Below are positions 1 through 9,302 of a DNA stretch of 64,000 nucleotides, in pieces (position 1 is the first letter of the stretch; every line of letters begins with the position of its first letter). Origin of the DNA: Halomonas sp. HAL1. GTDB lineage: Bacteria > Pseudomonadota > Gammaproteobacteria > Pseudomonadales > Halomonadaceae. The position numbers and the translations under genes were made by a program. The notes below the pieces were generated by a model. It was not told where the DNA came from and did no database searches. It saw nothing but the letters and a program-made list of their open reading frames with translations. Location of the stretch: NCBI RefSeq assembly GCF_030544485.1, contig NZ_CP130610.1, positions 3,348,001-3,412,000 of the forward strand, given 5' to 3'.

Positions 1-32
1 CCTTTTTCATTTTATCGCACTCAGCTAGGCCG

Positions 33-212
33 CTATCCCTTCGGACCAAACAAGAACCACGCAATCAAACCGATCAATGGGAAGAACAGTAATACTAGAA
101 TCCAGATCAGTTTAGCAAAACCACCTGCGTCGCTTTTGGCCACTTTGACGATGGCCCAAATAACGATAACAAGCCAAATTAGTCCTAACAATCCACCTAC
201 TTCAATGCCCAT
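33..212 (-). CDS. Small PLDc_N-like membrane protein
   Basis: The reading frame gives 59 residues, starting at an ATG with a GGAG ribosome site just upstream. Two hydrophobic helices (about residues 5-24 and 34-54) flank a short polar turn containing KVAKSDAGG. This two-helix layout with a W/P-rich second helix and a terminal FGPKG is what is seen in small proteins carrying only the phospholipase D nuclease N-terminal (PLDc_N) membrane domain, which have no catalytic HKD motif. The protein would sit in the inner membrane; its role is unknown. It stands alone, 72 bp downstream of the aspartic protease gene on the same strand. The coding call is good; the family name is from recognition only. 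Confidence 0.7.
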   Translation of the reverse strand: MGIEVGGLLGLIWLVIVIWAIVKVAKSDAGGFAKLIWILVLLFFPLIGLIAWFLFGPKG

Positions 213-284
213 AGCAACTCCTTAGCGTGTTGGCACTCATTTCTGTTTAACTCTTGCTATTAACTCCACCTTCACCAGCTGAAC

Positions 285-812
285 TCACTGCTCTGGAAGG
301 CTCAGCACCATCTCACCTGCCTGTATTTCAATCGACAAGAGGTTCAAAAAACTCATGCCGAGCAGGACGGTGTCGCGATCCATGCCAGGGCTAATAGACC
401 CCTGTACATTTTGCACTTTTAACCCGCCCAGGGAAACCTCATCCAGTTCGGTTAAGGTACCTTCTACTCGGCCATTGGCGGTATTAAACCAAGCGCTGCG
501 CCCCGGCGCCAAGCCCAGCTCATCGGCCAAAGCGGCCGATACCGCCACATAAGTGGCGCCCGTGTCGAGCAAAAAGGTGACGGGCTCACCATTAATTCGG
601 CCGGGCGCCTCAAAATGACCAGCACGATTACGCTTTAAGGTAATCGGTTCACCCGCAGGCAAGGTATGCACGATGTTGGCGTTGGGGCGCATCATCTCCT
701 CCAGGCCACCGTGTATCCACCACGTCCCAACGGCCATTAACAGCACCCAAAACAACAGCATCATGACGATGCCACCACGCTGTGCTATTGGCGTTGCTGT
801 CTGCGTCACCAT
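285..812 (-). CDS. Membrane-anchored retropepsin-like aspartic protease (clan AA)
   Basis: A 175-residue protein with one N-terminal membrane helix (about residues 15-35) followed by a periplasm-facing domain. The motif FLLDTGATYVAVS (about residues 80-92) is the catalytic Asp-Thr-Gly signature of single-domain, retropepsin-like aspartic proteases, which work as dimers. The length and anchor fit the TIGR02281-type family found across proteobacteria; natural substrates are not well known. The ATG is preceded by GAGGTG at good spacing. Upstream lies a three-copy 8-bp repeat that separates it from the MFS gene on the same strand, so the two may be co-transcribed. I am confident of the family and not of the target. 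Confidence 0.85.
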   Translation of the reverse strand: MVTQTATPIAQRGGIVMMLLFWVLLMAVGTWWIHGGLEEMMRPNANIVHTLPAGEPITLKRNRAGHFEAPGRINGEPVTFLLDTGATYVAVSAALADELGLAPGRSAWFNTANGRVEGTLTELDEVSLGGLKVQNVQGSISPGMDRDTVLLGMSFLNLLSIEIQAGEMVLSLPEQ

Positions 813-828
813 CGTTCACCTCGCAGAG

Positions 829-852
829 GTAGGGGCGTAGGGGCGTAGGGGC
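829..852. repeat. Three perfect tandem copies of GTAGGGGC
   Basis: GTAGGGGC occurs three times head to tail, filling 24 bp of the 52-bp gap between the MFS gene stop and the protease start. On the transcribed (minus) strand it reads as pyrimidine-rich GCCCCTAC units just before the protease ribosome site. An 8-bp unit in a gap can change copy number by slippage. Confidence 0.9.
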
Positions 853-864
853 ACCCAGATATCC

Positions 865-2214
865 CTATTGTGTGTTTTCCCAGGCAAGCGCAGCCTCCCG
901 GCCGCGGCGCTCGTTGACCTTAGCGCAAATTAGCATCGCGATAACGAACAAGGCCACACATAATAGAATAGACGCCTGCAAGCCAATGAGCGTTTGCAAC
1001 ACACCCAGCATGACGATACCAAACACCCCCGCCAACTTATTGGCCAACCCCCAGAAACCGAAAAACTCAGCTGATTTTTCCAGCGGTGAAAATAGACCAA
1101 CCAATGCCCGGCTGGCAGATTGGCTAGAACCAAGGCTCAGCCCCGCCAAGCAACCCACTACCAAGAATACGTACTGGGCCTGCCACTGCACCTCAAACTG
1201 TTCGTTGATCCACTGGGTAAGTTCCGGGGTTGCCCAGATGGCAATAATCGCCAGCACCCAAAGCGCCAACGTCATCTGGTAAGTGTGCTTGGCGCCTAGC
1301 CGATCCTGTAACCAGCCAAATCCTAACGCCCCCGCCGCCGCGGTGACTTGAACAATAATAAACATGATATTGCGTACGCTCTCGTCCCAACCAATCACCT
1401 GGGCACCATAGATGAATGCAAACGCGATAATGATGTAAACACCCGCCATCGAGAACAGCAGCGAAATCAAAAACACGGTCAAGTCTTTGAAATAACGCAA
1501 CTCATGCAGTGTAGACGTGACGCGACGCACGGCAATATGGCGATAAGAGACGCCGCGAGGCTGGGGCGTACCACGCTCTTTTAACCATAAAAAAGTGGGA
1601 ATGGCGGTAATCAAGAAAAAGCCGGCGGCAAAGGGACCCACCCAGCGTATACGTTCAAAATTATCCGCGCTTGCCTCACCCAGCACCACCAGAGTAAAGC
1701 CTGCCGCAAATAGCCCGCCAATGTAGCCTAACGCCCAGCCAAAGCCGGAAATTTTACCCAGCGACTCTGGCGGCCCAAGTTCAGGCAAAAAGGCGGCTAT
1801 AAACGACTCCCCCATGGAATAAGCGTAGTTAGACAGCACAATTAATAGCAGGCCAATAATGACGTAGCCGGGTTCAACAAAGTACAGCATGGCCGTCGTG
1901 ACCACGGTGGCAAGATAGCTGATGAGCAGAAAACGCTTTTTCTCAGCCCGGTAGTCCATCACCGCGCCACACAAGGGGGCCGTGATCACTACCATCAAAT
2001 AGCTGATGGCCAGACCAAGGCTCCATAAGAAGTTGGCAAGTCGGAAGTTATCACCCCGATCCCCGACGATGACCGTAGTAAATAGCTCGCCAAAGACCAC
2101 GGTAATTATCAGAAGCGTGTAAGCCTGATTGGCAAAATCAAACATCGCCCAGCCGAAAATCTCTCGACGCGATGCGTAGCCATTCATCGCCTTAGCAGTA
2201 GTAGCAGGCAGCAT
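865..2214 (-). CDS. MFS transporter, UMF1 (Atg22-like) family
   Basis: A 449-residue polytopic protein with about 12 hydrophobic helices. The N-terminal block with EIFGWAMFDFANQAY is the hallmark of the UMF1/Atg22-like branch of the major facilitator superfamily, whose yeast relative exports amino acids from the vacuole. The sequence GSSQSASRALVGLFSP near residues 360-375 is also typical of this branch. Bacterial members have no firmly known substrate. The ATG is preceded by a GAGAG stretch; a second in-frame Met ten residues later is possible. It ends 52 bp before the aspartic protease gene on the same strand. Confidence 0.85.
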   Translation of the reverse strand: MLPATTAKAMNGYASRREIFGWAMFDFANQAYTLLIITVVFGELFTTVIVGDRGDNFRLANFLWSLGLAISYLMVVITAPLCGAVMDYRAEKKRFLLISYLATVVTTAMLYFVEPGYVIIGLLLIVLSNYAYSMGESFIAAFLPELGPPESLGKISGFGWALGYIGGLFAAGFTLVVLGEASADNFERIRWVGPFAAGFFLITAIPTFLWLKERGTPQPRGVSYRHIAVRRVTSTLHELRYFKDLTVFLISLLFSMAGVYIIIAFAFIYGAQVIGWDESVRNIMFIIVQVTAAAGALGFGWLQDRLGAKHTYQMTLALWVLAIIAIWATPELTQWINEQFEVQWQAQYVFLVVGCLAGLSLGSSQSASRALVGLFSPLEKSAEFFGFWGLANKLAGVFGIVMLGVLQTLIGLQASILLCVALFVIAMLICAKVNERRGREAALAWENTQ

Positions 2215-2357
2215 TAGTTTACTCTCACAGAGGAAGTCGTAAGCCTAGCAGGTGGAGCCAGCAATATGCCACGGCTTGCGTTGTCATATTAGAGAAGGTG
2301 AATATTAACCTAGTTAGCTTACCAAACGTCGGGGCCGGAACCGGGTAGAGACACGCA

Positions 2358-2385
2358 AACGCCCGGCTTAAAAAAGCCGGGCGTT
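2358..2385 (-). terminator. Hairpin with 12-bp perfect stem behind the BCCT gene unit
   Basis: AACGCCCGGCTT and AAGCCGGGCGTT pair perfectly around a 4-nt loop. It lies downstream of the small membrane-protein gene and upstream of the MFS gene, both on the minus strand. On that strand the loop is TTTT but no clear T-tract follows the stem, so it is a terminator-like hairpin rather than a textbook one. Confidence 0.6.
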
Positions 2386-2432
2386 GTGACACGACCCTTG
2401 CGAAGAACTAGCTTAGCAAAGAGCTAACAGCG

Positions 2433-2579
2433 TCAGAGCAACCAGTGGGCAGCCACCGCGGCCAAGCCAATGACCATGGCCGTCAGTACGGCTACGGTCA
2501 CTACCCGGTCAAGCCAACGATCAAAGGCAACCCCTTTGGGCTGCCTTCGCGTTGCGCCATGGCGTCCTTGCCGAGCCAT
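2433..2579 (-). CDS. 48-residue single-pass membrane protein downstream of BCCT gene
   Basis: A short frame encodes a basic N-terminus (many Arg/Lys/Gln in the first 25 residues) followed by one hydrophobic helix (about residues 26-47) ending at the C-terminus. It follows the BCCT carrier gene by 78 bp on the same strand, before a strong hairpin, so the two probably share a transcript. The start is unusual: the only good ribosome site (AGGAG) sits ahead of a five-codon frame whose stop overlaps this ATG as TAATG, suggesting reinitiation. I do not recognise a family. A tail-anchored accessory to the carrier is possible but unproven. Confidence 0.5.
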   Translation of the reverse strand: MARQGRHGATRRQPKGVAFDRWLDRVVTVAVLTAMVIGLAAVAAHWLL

Positions 2580-2657
2580 TAGCCTGTTCGCTCCATGTAT
2601 CGTGCTCCTGAAATAGCAAGCTCCCGCAACAAAAAAGCTTGCCTGTCCCTAGCGATG

Positions 2658-4283
2658 CTAGCTATTAATGCGCCGGTTGACCACATTGGGGGCACGACGA
2701 AGACGCTCTTCCTCCCCTAATAGCTCGGCTTCAAAGGCGTCAGCCCCCACTGGCGTTTCCCCATGGCGGCGATAAAGCTGCGTCAGCATCGCCTTGCGGT
2801 CCGCGCGCAGTTCCTGCACTAAAACAAACACCATCATATACAGAATAAAGGTGAAAGGCAGTGCCGACAGCACCGATGCGGATTGCAGCCCCGTTAAACC
2901 ACCGGATGCAATCAGTGTCAGGCAGATGGCAGCGATCAGCACACCCCAAATGACGCGCTTATAGAGCGGCGGATTGATCGAACCATTATCGGTCATTTGC
3001 GCCACGATATACGAGGCCGAGTCAGCGGACGTGACCAAGAAAATAAAAATCAACATCATCGCGACAACCGACAGCGCGCCCGTAAAGGGCATCAGCTCAA
3101 ACATCTCAAACAGTGCGACCGTTATATTGTCCTGAGTCGCGGCAGCTAGGCCGATATCGGTACCATTCAACTCCATGTGCAATGCCGCGCCACCGAACAC
3201 GCCAATCCACAAACAGGCGAGCAGCGGCGGTACGAACAGCACCCCAAACACATACTCTTGGATGGTACGTCCGCGGGATACGCGGGCAATAAAGGTACCC
3301 ACAAACGGCGACCAGGCGATTACCCAGGCCCAGTAGAAAATCGTCCAGCTGCTTGCCCACTCGTTATCGCTATAGGGGGAAATACGCAGGCTCATACCGA
3401 TAAAGTTCTGCAGGTAATCGCCAATGCCCACCGTAATGGTTTCTAATATCGCCACGGTAGGGCCAGTGAACAATACATACAGCATCAACCCAATACACAA
3501 AATCATATTGAGGTTAGAAAGACGTTTGATGCCTTTATCCAAGCCCGACCAGGTCGATGCCATATAAGCGCAGAACATGACGAACAGAATCACAAACTGC
3601 CAAAAACCGTTTTCTGGCAGGCCGAACACGGCGTTTAAGCCGCCATTCATCTGCAGCACCCCCAATCCAAGCGACGTAGCGACCCCCATGACCGTGGCAA
3701 CCACCGCAAAGACATCCAACCAGGAAGCATAAGGGCGAATTTTAGGATTTTTAGCCGTTATCGACGACAACACCGAAGATACCAGCCCTGCCTGCCCTTT
3801 GCGGAACTGGAAATAGGCAATGATCAACCCCACAATCGAGAAGGCTGCCCACTGATGAATGCCCCAGTTAAAGTAGCTGTATTGAATCGCATAACGGGCG
3901 GCAGCTTCCGTTTCAGCGGTTCTGTCGCCATAGGGGGGCTCTATAAAGTGAAACATGGGTTCAGCCATGCCATAGAACACCAGCCCGACACCAAAACCAG
4001 CGGCCAGTAGCATGCTGATCCACGAGAAAAACGTATAGTTGGGGCGGCTGTCCTGAGGTCCTAAACGCACTTTGCCGTATTTACTCAGTGCCAAACCAAA
4101 AAGAAAAATCACAAAGCCAAAGACAGAAAATAGATAAAACCACCCAAATAACTCGGTAACGGTCGTCAGCGCTCCCTCTGCCGCGTTGGCAAATCCTTCA
4201 GGAAATGACGCCCCGACAACTACCAAGCCAAAAATAATCACCACTGATGCGATGAATACCGACTTGCCTCCATGATTAGCCAT
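2658..4283 (-). CDS. BCCT-family osmolyte/betaine transporter
   Basis: A 541-residue secondary carrier of the betaine/choline/carnitine family with about 12 membrane helices. The stretch FNWGIHQWAAFSIVGL (about residues 138-153) is the conserved W-x-x-H-x-W region of helix 3, and FGVGLVFYGMAEPMFHF lies in the preceding helix. Such carriers import glycine betaine, choline or related solutes with Na+ or H+, central to salt tolerance in halophiles. The C-terminal cytoplasmic tail (about 50 residues) is charged and could sense osmotic strength as in other members. An AGGAC ribosome site precedes the ATG. Exact substrate cannot be told from sequence. Confidence 0.9.
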   Translation of the reverse strand: MANHGGKSVFIASVVIIFGLVVVGASFPEGFANAAEGALTTVTELFGWFYLFSVFGFVIFLFGLALSKYGKVRLGPQDSRPNYTFFSWISMLLAAGFGVGLVFYGMAEPMFHFIEPPYGDRTAETEAAARYAIQYSYFNWGIHQWAAFSIVGLIIAYFQFRKGQAGLVSSVLSSITAKNPKIRPYASWLDVFAVVATVMGVATSLGLGVLQMNGGLNAVFGLPENGFWQFVILFVMFCAYMASTWSGLDKGIKRLSNLNMILCIGLMLYVLFTGPTVAILETITVGIGDYLQNFIGMSLRISPYSDNEWASSWTIFYWAWVIAWSPFVGTFIARVSRGRTIQEYVFGVLFVPPLLACLWIGVFGGAALHMELNGTDIGLAAATQDNITVALFEMFELMPFTGALSVVAMMLIFIFLVTSADSASYIVAQMTDNGSINPPLYKRVIWGVLIAAICLTLIASGGLTGLQSASVLSALPFTFILYMMVFVLVQELRADRKAMLTQLYRRHGETPVGADAFEAELLGEEERLRRAPNVVNRRINS

Positions 4284-4511
4284 ATAACCGTCCTGTTAGA
4301 TGAGCTCTGTTTAGATAAGCACTGCGTACTAAGCGCATGCTTGTACAGCCAAACTTGTTTTGTACAGCTTAATGGTAACAGTTGGAAAACCTAATCGCAC
4401 TGCCAGTGGAGCATGCCCCGCCGACGACGACGCATTTCGTCCTGTCGCCATGCAGTGAACTTGCTAGACCAACTATGTTCCAATGGGTGCGAATAACCGA
4501 TGGAGGCTCTC

Positions 4512-4886
4512 ATGCCACAGATGAATCGCGACCAACGCAACGCAGCATGGCAAGCGGCAAACCAATGGCGTGCCCGTGCAGCGCAAACCCAACCCACCGG
4601 CCTAGCAGGTAGCTTAAAGCTGCTGTTTACGTGGTTGGCCTTTGGCGCGTTGATGATAGTAGGTGTGGTACTCGGCCTATTTTTCTTATTGATTGGCTGG
4701 GCAATGATGCCGTTTATGCGTCATAAAATGAAAAAGCGTATGGAGCAAATGCGTGCTCAGCAGGCACAGGATATCGGCGGCGGTTATTCTCACGGAAATA
4801 CCTCTACGAACAGCCGCCCAGGTCATCAGGATGCATTAGAAGGGCACTATAAAGTTAAAGACAGTGAAGTTAAAAATGATCGTTAA
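4512..4886 (+). CDS. Hypothetical membrane protein, two adjacent helices and charged tail
   Basis: The start at 4512 is chosen because GGAGG lies 5 nt upstream; an ATG 12 bp earlier lacks a site. The 124-residue product has a polar Q/R-rich N-terminus, a long hydrophobic segment (about residues 36-66, with the pattern of one long or two short helices), then a strongly basic KMKKRMEQMRAQQ stretch and a hydrophilic His/Asn-rich tail. It resembles small conserved membrane proteins annotated only as hypothetical in Halomonas. It stands alone between divergent BCCT and convergent AEC genes. Function unknown. Confidence 0.7.
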   Translation: MPQMNRDQRNAAWQAANQWRARAAQTQPTGLAGSLKLLFTWLAFGALMIVGVVLGLFFLLIGWAMMPFMRHKMKKRMEQMRAQQAQDIGGGYSHGNTSTNSRPGHQDALEGHYKVKDSEVKNDR

Positions 4887-4913
4887 GTAGATAGTCACTG
4901 ATTGCGCCGCCTG

Positions 4914-5831
4914 TTAAAGCGGCGCATGTATCCACGTAAATGTTGCCGCTAGCGTTAGCGGCATGACCACCAAACTCCCCAGGTTGCCAATCAGGACCAG
5001 CGACGCCACCTTTTGTGGTGCTAGCTGGTACTGCTCTGCCACCAAATAATTCAATACCGCGGGCGGTAACGCTGCAAACACCAGCAGTACGGCCATTTGC
5101 ATGTCATTAAGTGGTAGTAGCCACATTAATGGCAACGCAATCACTAACCCCGACAACGGACAGAGCACCGCCCCAAGCACCCCCGTGCGCCAATCGCTAA
5201 AGTCAATTTCCAGCAGCCGCACCCCTAGCGCAAATAGCATTAAGGGTATACATACTTCGCCCAGCATACGCATAGCCTCCAGCAGCCAGCCCGGTAGCGG
5301 CAGCCCACTGGTGTTCACCGCCAGCCCCGCCAAGCTCGCCAACACGATAGGCATGCGCAGCATCCGCCATAGCGAAGTACGCGGGTTTAGCATATAAAGC
5401 CCTACCGAGAAGTGCAGCAGCATCTCAACAATAAACACCACTACGGCGGCAGGCAGCGCGTCAGGGCCGAATGCGAGTACCAGTAACGGCACCCCCATAT
5501 TGCCTGAATTGTTGAACATCATAGGGGGAAGAAAGGTTTTAATATCCAGCTTAAGCCACTTAGCCACCGGCAACAGCACAATCCCCGACCCCAGCACCAC
5601 CGCAACAGCTGCCGTAGCAAGCCAGGCGTATTCAGCAAGTGGCGCCTGACGGTCAGCCAGCACGGCGAATACCAGTAGGGGAACGAACAGCTCCATATTG
5701 AGCGTATTAAGGCTGCGAATGTCTGGTGTCCGGTAGCGTCCATAGGCAGCGCCACAACCGGTAATTAAAAACACGGGCAATAGCGTGGCCAGGATATGTC
5801 CAATCATGCGGGCCATCCCGCCTGACTCCAT
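4914..5831 (-). CDS. AEC-family permease (auxin efflux carrier-like)
   Basis: A 305-residue protein with about ten hydrophobic helices arranged in two halves. The conserved FNNSGNMGVPL stretch (about residues 105-115) is the signature of the auxin-efflux-carrier family, which in bacteria includes malate and other organic-anion carriers. Substrate unknown. Start is uncertain: ATG codons for MESGG and, five and eight codons later, MARM and MIGH are all possible, with only weak purine-rich stretches upstream. It is separated by 43 bp from glnE on the same strand and converges with the small membrane-protein gene at 4512. Confidence 0.85.
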   Translation of the reverse strand: MESGGMARMIGHILATLLPVFLITGCGAAYGRYRTPDIRSLNTLNMELFVPLLVFAVLADRQAPLAEYAWLATAAVAVVLGSGIVLLPVAKWLKLDIKTFLPPMMFNNSGNMGVPLLVLAFGPDALPAAVVVFIVEMLLHFSVGLYMLNPRTSLWRMLRMPIVLASLAGLAVNTSGLPLPGWLLEAMRMLGEVCIPLMLFALGVRLLEIDFSDWRTGVLGAVLCPLSGLVIALPLMWLLPLNDMQMAVLLVFAALPPAVLNYLVAEQYQLAPQKVASLVLIGNLGSLVVMPLTLAATFTWIHAPL

Positions 5832-5874
5832 GGCTTCATTGTTCCTTCCTAGTCAGAGTGACCCGTTTGCCGGG

Positions 5875-8847
5875 CTAGTTATTATCAGTGGCTGGTGGCT
5901 CAAGAAAGCGCTGCCAGAGCGCGGTGACGATATCGCGATGTTCCCTAAACTCTTCCCCATCGGTGAGCGCTTTTTCACCGGTGAGCGCCGCTCGATGGGT
6001 AGCGCTGCGATAGGCCAGGTAAGCTTCTCTCAGTCGCTCCGCTTCTTCATAAGGTAAGTACCCACTCTCCGTCAGGCTCTCTAAAATACGGATATTGTCA
6101 CTATACGTCAGTAGCGCGGGGGTTTGGTGAGCGAGCGCTAACACCGCGTATTGGCAGAGAAACTCAATATCCACCATACCGCCCGCATCTTGCTTAATGT
6201 TAAACGTATCACTGGTCGCTTTACTGCCCAGATGATCGCGCATTTTCTGGCGCATTTTGACCACTTCTTCGCGCAGCGCGGCTTTATCACGCTCATTGCC
6301 TAAAATATCGCCGCGCAGCTGGGCGAATTTTTCGGCCAGCACATCGCTCCCCGCCACGACACGGGCGCGCACCAACGCTTGGTGTTCCCACGTCCAGGCG
6401 TTCTGCCGCTGATAGTCTGCAAAGGCTTTAAGCGATGTCACCAATAGCCCTGAATTCCCCGAAGGCCGTAGACGCATATCCACTTCATAAAGCGTGCCGG
6501 TGGGGGTTATCGCGGTAAGCAGGTGAATAATACGCTGGCCCAAGCGGGTGAAAAATACGGGGGTATCAATGGGCCGTGGGCCATCCGTCGCGCCTTGACC
6601 ATCGCTATCATGCAGGAAAACAAGATCTAAATCGGAGCTGTAGCCCAGCTCAATGCCGCCCAGCTTGCCGTAGCCGACAATCAGAAAGGCTGCCTCGCGG
6701 GTATTCAGACCATCAGGAACGCCATGCTTGCGGGTAATATGTTTCCACGCCATGGCCAGTACGGCATCAAGGATGACTTCGGCGATGAACGTTAAGTAAT
6801 CACTTACTTTCATCAGGTGCCGAGTGCCCATGATATCTGACGCCGCCACATGAAGCGTTTGCGCGTGCTTAAAGACACGCAGCGCCTCCAGTTGCGCCTC
6901 TTCGTCATCCTCTGGCAAGCGGTTCAGCGTTTGACGTAGCTCATCGGCCAGGCGCGCTTTATCGGCTGGAGTGTAGAGCGTTTCCGGGGTCAACAGCTCG
7001 TCGAGTAGGATGGGGTAACGTGCCAGCTGTTCGGCGATCCAGGGGCTGGAAGCACACAAGCGCATCAGGTGTTCAAGCGCCTGAGGGTTTTCGCGCAGCA
7101 GGGCAAGGTAAGCGGTACGCCGTAAGACGGACTCAATCAGCGGCTGCACCCGCGCCAGCGCGGTATCCGGCGCCTCGTTGTCGGCCACGGCATCCAGTAG
7201 TAGCGGCATTAACGCATCCAACCGTTCAAAGCCAATCCGCTGCATGCTTTGCACTTGCCGGGAGTGGTAAAGACTCTGCAGTCGCTTTAAGGCTTTTTCC
7301 GGCGCATTAAAGCCCGCCTCGGCAAGGTGCGCAGTGGCCTCCTCCGCCTCTAGCTCGCCGCGCCAAATCAGTCGCCACTGGGCCAAGCCAAGCTGGCTGT
7401 CATCGTTGGCCTCATCCACGTCCTCTTCAGGGTCCGCGATCACTGCATCAAAGTGCTGGCGCACGCGCTCGCGCACTTCATCAAGCTGGGCAATCAGCCC
7501 CGGCCAGTCTTCATGGCCCATGGCGAAGGCTACCCGCTCACGGTCGCTGTCATCGCTGGGTAGGGTTTGCGTCTGGCGGTCTTCCAGCGCTTGAAGAGCG
7601 TGTTCAACGTCGCGCAGAAAAGCGTAATCAGGCAACAACTCATCAACCACTTCTTGCGGCAACAGGCCCAGCTCGGGCAAGCGATTGAGCGCGGTTTTCA
7701 GCGATGTCACCTGCAGCTCGGTATCACGACCGCCGCGAATCAGCTGGAACGCCTGTACCACAAATTCAACTTCGCGAATGCCGCCGGGGCCGAGCTTGAT
7801 ATTGCTCTGCATACCTTTGCGCTTCACTTCGCGGTTAATCATCGCTTTCAACTCACGCAGCGACTCAATCGCGCCGAAATCAAGATATTTGCGATACACA
7901 AAGGGGCGCAGCCCGGCCAGCAACTCATCACCTGCGTCTAAATCACCCGCCACAGGGCGCGCTTTCAGCATTGCGTAGCGCTCCCACTCGCGGCCTTGGT
8001 CCTGGTAGTAGCTGGAGAGCATGGAAAAACTGCCCACCAGCGGCCCGCCGTCGCCTAAAGGCCGTAAGCGCATATCAACGCGGAAGGCGAAACCGTCCGC
8101 CGTGATAGCATCTAGAGCACCGATGAGCTTTTGGCCAAGCTTGGTAAAGTACTCCTGGTGCTCTAAGGGCTTGCGCCCGCCCTGGGTTTCGCCTTTTTCG
8201 GGGAAGGCAAAGATCAGATCAATATCGGAGGAGAGATTCAGCTCACCCGCACCCAGCTTGCCCATACCCAGCACAACCAAGCGCTGGGGCGAGCCGTCTT
8301 TGCGTGGCGCGGGCTCACCCCAGCGCGGCGCATAAAATTGCTCAAGCCAACTCAACGCGGCTTCCAGGCAGATTTCGGCAAGCTCAGACACCGCCTTGGC
8401 GGTATCCCACATAACGTAGCCGGACGCACGATTAAGGTCACGCCAGATAATGCCGACCATCCGCTTGCGGCGAAAACGTCGAATCACCCGTTGCATGGCC
8501 TCTTCGTCGTCGGCGCTCTCAAGCGACTCGTTCAACCAGCTAGCCAGTTCATCCCGCCCAGGATTTGCGTCCAATTCACCGGCAATATCCAACTCAGCCA
8601 ACCACTGGGGGTAGCGGGCCAGGGTATCCAGCGCGAAGGTTGAAATGGCCAACACTTTCGCAAGCGCCTCACGGCGCTGCTCAGAAAGCCCCTGCCAACT
8701 GCTTGAAGGCAGCTCTTGCTGGGTCATCTCAGCAATATTATCGGCTTGGGTCAGCGCCTCAATTAAGCGCTGCCAAGCGGCCTGGGTAGCTTTTTGTAAC
8801 GACGCTGGCAGCGTCGACAACGGTAAAAAATCGTCGTTCACTTGCAT
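5875..8847 (-). CDS. glnE: Bifunctional glutamine synthetase adenylyltransferase/deadenylase
   Basis: The 990-residue protein has two nucleotidyltransferase halves, as expected for GlnE (E. coli about 946). The first active-site motif, LSSDIDLIF, lies near residues 205-213 after VVLGMGKLGAGEL; the second, YSSDLDLVFLH, lies near residue 720 after FLIVGYGKLGG. In the family the N-terminal half removes AMP from glutamine synthetase and the C-terminal half adds it, under control of PII protein and glutamine, so nitrogen assimilation is tuned. Both motifs retain their aspartates. It sits 49 bp downstream of dgkA on the same strand, a loose cluster with no shared function. Confidence 0.97.
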   Translation of the reverse strand: MQVNDDFLPLSTLPASLQKATQAAWQRLIEALTQADNIAEMTQQELPSSSWQGLSEQRREALAKVLAISTFALDTLARYPQWLAELDIAGELDANPGRDELASWLNESLESADDEEAMQRVIRRFRRKRMVGIIWRDLNRASGYVMWDTAKAVSELAEICLEAALSWLEQFYAPRWGEPAPRKDGSPQRLVVLGMGKLGAGELNLSSDIDLIFAFPEKGETQGGRKPLEHQEYFTKLGQKLIGALDAITADGFAFRVDMRLRPLGDGGPLVGSFSMLSSYYQDQGREWERYAMLKARPVAGDLDAGDELLAGLRPFVYRKYLDFGAIESLRELKAMINREVKRKGMQSNIKLGPGGIREVEFVVQAFQLIRGGRDTELQVTSLKTALNRLPELGLLPQEVVDELLPDYAFLRDVEHALQALEDRQTQTLPSDDSDRERVAFAMGHEDWPGLIAQLDEVRERVRQHFDAVIADPEEDVDEANDDSQLGLAQWRLIWRGELEAEEATAHLAEAGFNAPEKALKRLQSLYHSRQVQSMQRIGFERLDALMPLLLDAVADNEAPDTALARVQPLIESVLRRTAYLALLRENPQALEHLMRLCASSPWIAEQLARYPILLDELLTPETLYTPADKARLADELRQTLNRLPEDDEEAQLEALRVFKHAQTLHVAASDIMGTRHLMKVSDYLTFIAEVILDAVLAMAWKHITRKHGVPDGLNTREAAFLIVGYGKLGGIELGYSSDLDLVFLHDSDGQGATDGPRPIDTPVFFTRLGQRIIHLLTAITPTGTLYEVDMRLRPSGNSGLLVTSLKAFADYQRQNAWTWEHQALVRARVVAGSDVLAEKFAQLRGDILGNERDKAALREEVVKMRQKMRDHLGSKATSDTFNIKQDAGGMVDIEFLCQYAVLALAHQTPALLTYSDNIRILESLTESGYLPYEEAERLREAYLAYRSATHRAALTGEKALTDGEEFREHRDIVTALWQRFLEPPATDNN

Positions 8848-8896
8848 AACTACCTCGCTGTCCAGCGTGTTAAAAATATTCAGCTCTTAAATCAGC

Positions 8897-9268
8897 TTAG
8901 CTATAAAACTTTTCCCAACCCAACAGCCCCCAGGTAAGGCCAGCCATCATCAGTGACAGCATAACAGCGGCGGAGCCAATATCCTTGGCCCGGCCAGAAA
9001 GCTCGTGGTGCTCAGTGCCAATGCGATCAACCACGTTTTCAATGGCACTATTAAGTAACTCTACGATCAGCACAAAAAACAGGCTACTTACCAATAGTAG
9101 CCAACTGATGATGCTGTCCCCTATCCACCAGGCAAAGGGGAGTAACAACGCAGTAATCACTACTTCTTGGCGAAAGGCTGCCTCGTTTCTAAACGCTGCC
9201 TTAAGCCCCTTCCACGAATAGCGCGTGGAGTGGACCAAATGGGTTAAACCGGTATGCCCTGGTTTCAT
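8897..9268 (-). CDS. dgkA: Diacylglycerol kinase
   Basis: A 123-residue integral membrane enzyme, the usual DgkA length. Three hydrophobic helices follow an amphipathic N-terminus with RYSWKGLKAAFRNEAAFRQE. The core VELLNSAIENVVDRI contains the catalytic glutamate and the ATP-binding Glu/Asn, and ELSGRAKDIGSAAV follows as in E. coli. It phosphorylates diacylglycerol released during membrane-derived oligosaccharide synthesis, returning it to phospholipid synthesis. It lies between dacB and glnE on the minus strand with short gaps (34 and 49 bp). Confidence 0.96.
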   Translation of the reverse strand: MKPGHTGLTHLVHSTRYSWKGLKAAFRNEAAFRQEVVITALLLPFAWWIGDSIISWLLLVSSLFFVLIVELLNSAIENVVDRIGTEHHELSGRAKDIGSAAVMLSLMMAGLTWGLLGWEKFYS

Positions 9269-9302
9269 GCAGGTCGCCTCACCTTGTGAGCGTAAAGGGA
9301 AA

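Noticed and set aside
4391..4597. Open frame opposite the small membrane-protein gene at 4512
   Set aside because: It overlaps the start of the better-supported plus-strand gene and lacks a ribosome site.
7567..7941. Open frame of 124 codons opposite glnE
   Set aside because: It is antisense to a well-conserved glnE region, has no ribosome site and a composition typical of a GC-rich shadow frame.
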